From Betaproteobacteria bacterium RIFCSPLOWO2_02_FULL_68_150 (GTDB lineage: Bacteria; Pseudomonadota; Gammaproteobacteria; Burkholderiales; SG8-39), in the NCBI GenBank assembly GCA_001771975.1, contig MERE01000043.1, positions 1-10,768 of the forward strand: DNA of 10,768 nt, read 5' to 3'. Of this stretch, positions 8,725 through 10,768 are shown piece by piece. Made by a program: the position numbers and the translations under genes. The stretch's first letter is position 1. Every line of letters begins with the position of its first letter. Below the pieces are notes generated by a model. That model searched no databases. It saw only the letters and a list, made by a program, of their open reading frames with translations, and was not told the origin of the DNA.

Positions 8725-10004
8725 TCCTCGAGGTGCTCGCGCTCGACGCCGAAGGCCGCGGCGTGGCGCGCAATCCGGACGGCAAGGTGGTGTTCGTAGA
8801 GGACGCGCTCCCCGGCGAAACGGTCGAGGCCAGCCTCATCCGGGGGCGACGCTCGTTCGACCTGATGCGCGCCGCCACGGTACTGCACGAGTCGAGCGGC
8901 CGCCGCGCGCCGCGCTGCCCGCATTTCGGCCGCTGCGGCGGTTGCGCCACGCAGCACGCCGACGCCCGCACGCAGGTCGCCGCGAAGCAGCGCTGGCTGG
9001 AGGATTGCCTGCAGCGCATCGGCAAGCTGCGCCCGGAGAGCCTGCTGCCGCCCATCTACGGGGAGGAATGGGGCTACCGGCACCGCGCCCGGCTCTCGGT
9101 GCGCTACGTGGCTGCGAAGGGCGTTGCGCTGGTGGGCTTTCGCGAGCGCAGGTCCACGTTTGTCGCCGACATGGACAGCTGCGAGGTGCTGCCACCGCGG
9201 GTTGCCGCGCTGATTCCCGGTCTGCGCCAGCTCGTGCCACGGTTATCGGTACGCGAGCGGTTGCCGCAGATCGAAGTCGCGGTCGGCGACGAGGCGGTGG
9301 CATTGGTGTTCCGGCACCTGCTGCCGCTCAGCTCGGAAGACCACGCTGCGCTGCGCGATTTCGCGCAATCCACGGGGGTGTGGATCTGGCTGCAGCCTGG
9401 CGGGCCCGATAGCGCACAGCCGTTCGCTCCCGAGGCCGGGCGTGCGCTGCATTACACGCTGCCGGAGTTCGGCGTGCGGATCGAGTTCCGGCCCACGGAT
9501 TTCACGCAGGTGAACCATGCCGTGAATCGCCTGCTCGTAGCGCGCGCGGTGCGCTTGCTCGACCCGCAACCGGGCGAGCGCATCGCGGACCTCTACTGCG
9601 GCCTGGGAAATTTCTCGCTGCCGATCGCTCGACGCGGCGCGCAGGTGACCGGATTCGAGGGCAGCGCCGGGCTGGTGGAGCGCGCGCGGCACAACGCGGT
9701 GCTGAATGGAATCGAGGCGCGCTTCGAGAGTGCCGATCTGGCTGCCGCGGCGTCGCTCGGCGCCTGCGGCCCGTTCGACAAGCTGCTGCTCGATCCGCCG
9801 CGCGAGGGCGCGGTGGAACTGGTCAAGGCGCTGCCGCAGGGCTGGCCGCGCAGGATCGTCTACGTGTCCTGCGATCCGGCGACGCTGGCGCGCGACGCCG
9901 GAGTGCTGGTCCACGTGCAGGGCTTCCGGCTCGGGGCCGCAGGCGTGGTCAACATGTTTCCGCATACCGCGCACGTCGAATCGATCGCGCTGTTCGAGCG
10001 CTAG
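8721..10004 (+). CDS. rlmD: 23S rRNA (uracil-1939-C5)-methyltransferase RlmD
   Basis: RlmD (RumA) methylates C5 of U1939 in 23S rRNA using SAM. In the 427-residue product a short TRAM-like N-terminal domain (about 1-55) leads into the 4Fe-4S ligands C66, C72 and C75 (CPHFGRCGGC), with the fourth at C154. The SAM-binding segment DLYCGLGNFSLP is at 290-301 and LDPPREG at 357-363. The nucleophile Cys384 sits in YVSCDPATLARD, and the base Glu420 in HTAHVESIALFE. All catalytic and cluster residues are present. No ATG lies near the family start. TTG at 8721 is chosen because it overlaps the exonuclease stop (TTGA), as in the coupled pairs upstream, and yields MILEVLALDAEGRGVAR. GTG at 8733 is the alternative. 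Confidence 0.95.
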   Translation: MILEVLALDAEGRGVARNPDGKVVFVEDALPGETVEASLIRGRRSFDLMRAATVLHESSGRRAPRCPHFGRCGGCATQHADARTQVAAKQRWLEDCLQRIGKLRPESLLPPIYGEEWGYRHRARLSVRYVAAKGVALVGFRERRSTFVADMDSCEVLPPRVAALIPGLRQLVPRLSVRERLPQIEVAVGDEAVALVFRHLLPLSSEDHAALRDFAQSTGVWIWLQPGGPDSAQPFAPEAGRALHYTLPEFGVRIEFRPTDFTQVNHAVNRLLVARAVRLLDPQPGERIADLYCGLGNFSLPIARRGAQVTGFEGSAGLVERARHNAVLNGIEARFESADLAAAASLGACGPFDKLLLDPPREGAVELVKALPQGWPRRIVYVSCDPATLARDAGVLVHVQGFRLGAAGVVNMFPHTAHVESIALFER

Positions 10005-10012
10005 AAACGAAA

Positions 10013-10034
10013 AAGGGCGCCCGCAGGCGCCCTT
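10013..10034 (-). terminator. Intrinsic terminator of the minus-strand yccA-like gene (convergent intergenic)
   Basis: A perfect 9-bp stem (10013-10021 with 10026-10034) closes a CGCA loop. Read on the minus strand, the hairpin is followed by TTTTTCGTTTC, a good U-tract, placing it about 20 bases after the minus-strand stop. On the plus strand the tract is A-rich and upstream of the stem, and no T-run follows. It is therefore oriented for the minus-strand gene and only a weak stop for rlmD transcripts. Confidence 0.85.
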
Positions 10035-10054
10035 CGTGATCGGCCGGCGGCGCG

Positions 10055-10768
10055 TCAGTCGCGCTCGCCGCCGAAGATGCCCAGCAATTGCAGCAGGCTG
10101 GAGAACAGGTTGTAGATCGCGACGTAGAGCGACAGCGTCACCGAGACGTAGTTGGTCTCGCCGCCGCGCACCACCGCGTTCACCTGCCACAGGATGAGCA
10201 GCGAGCTGAACAGCACGAACGCCGCCACCAGCACGAGGTGCATCATCGGGCTGGCGATGAACGCGTTCGCCACCACTGCGAGCATGATCACGATCGCGCC
10301 GACGAAGAGGAAGTTGCCCAGGCTCGAAAGGTCGCGCTTGGTGGTGGTCGCGATGCTCGCCATGGCGAAGAACACCGCCGCCGTGCCGCCCGCCGCCAGC
10401 ATGACGAGTTCGATGCCGTTGCGCAAACCCAGCACGCGCTGGAACAACGGACCCAGCAACAGGCCCATGAACAGCGTGAAGCCCAGCAGCAGGGCGACGC
10501 CGACGCCGCTGTCGCGGTTCTTCTCGATGGCGAAGATCCAGCCATAGAAGATGCCGAGAATGGCAAAGAACGAAATCATCGGGCTCGAGCGCAGGAACGA
10601 CAGGTCGAGGTTGGTGCCGATCGCCGCGCCGATCACCGTGGGCACCAGGCTGACGGCCAGCAGCCAGTAGGTGTTGCGCAGGACCTTGTGCGACTGCGAC
10701 GGGACTGCCGCTTCGCGCGGCAGCGTGTAATCCTGGCTGCCCTGGTCGAGGCGGACTGGCTTGAGTTC
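10055..10768 (-). CDS. yccA: YccA-type Bax inhibitor-1 family membrane protein (5' end cut by window edge)
   Basis: E. coli YccA is an inner-membrane protein that binds and inhibits the protease FtsH. The frame is open through the right edge, giving 237 visible residues; the GTG at 10645 is internal, not the start. SHKVLRNTYWLL (26-37) closely matches the E. coli YccA N-terminal segment, and the chain ends in GGERD where E. coli has ASRD. About seven hydrophobic segments are visible: 33-51, 63-81, 89-109, 119-139, 152-170, 175-194 and 205-232. The last contains GGETNYVSVTLSLYVAIYNLF. At the place where calcium-leak BI-1 homologues carry an Asp (LD-I-NLF), this protein has Ala217, as E. coli YccA also lacks it, so YccA-like function is favoured. 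Probably only a few residues are missing. Confidence 0.9.
   Translation of the reverse strand, partial: ELKPVRLDQGSQDYTLPREAAVPSQSHKVLRNTYWLLAVSLVPTVIGAAIGTNLDLSFLRSSPMISFFAILGIFYGWIFAIEKNRDSGVGVALLLGFTLFMGLLLGPLFQRVLGLRNGIELVMLAAGGTAAVFFAMASIATTTKRDLSSLGNFLFVGAIVIMLAVVANAFIASPMMHLVLVAAFVLFSSLLILWQVNAVVRGGETNYVSVTLSLYVAIYNLFSSLLQLLGIFGGERD

Overview
The window is GC-rich, tightly packed chromosomal DNA. It most likely comes from a betaproteobacterium: the gene order rpsA - ihfB - lapA - lapB - ugd - hldA - hldD - cysM is, from general knowledge, a conserved betaproteobacterial arrangement, and the proteins match their proteobacterial families over nearly full length. I cannot assign a genus.

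Bases 1-7840 form one plus-strand run with short gaps or stop/start overlaps, so it is probably one or two operons. It opens with ribosomal protein S1, missing only its first few residues, and the beta subunit of integration host factor. The envelope block follows. LapA and LapB are the inner-membrane pair that couples LPS assembly to LpxC turnover. Ugd makes UDP-glucuronate. HldA (kinase only) and HldD are two enzymes of ADP-heptose synthesis for the LPS inner core. CysM, a cysteine synthase B, closes the run.

Bases 7841-7944 hold the one non-genic element of note: a compact palindromic repeat built from copies of GGGGTCAGAGT, ending four bases before the next start codon. It looks like a small REP-like or MITE-like mobile palindrome.

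Bases 7945-10004 are a two-gene plus-strand unit: a DEDD-type 3'-5' exonuclease of the PolB-exo2 family and the 23S rRNA m5U1939 methyltransferase RlmD, which appears to start at a TTG overlapping the exonuclease stop. A convergent minus-strand gene, cut by the right edge, encodes a YccA-type Bax-inhibitor-1 membrane protein. Between them lies a hairpin whose U-tract serves the minus-strand gene.

The content is mostly housekeeping. I found no defence system, prophage, CRISPR array, tRNA or rRNA, and no clearly undescribed system. The best leads are the palindromic repeat, a possible leader peptide before lapB, and the presence of two FtsH-linked proteins (LapB and YccA) in one neighbourhood.
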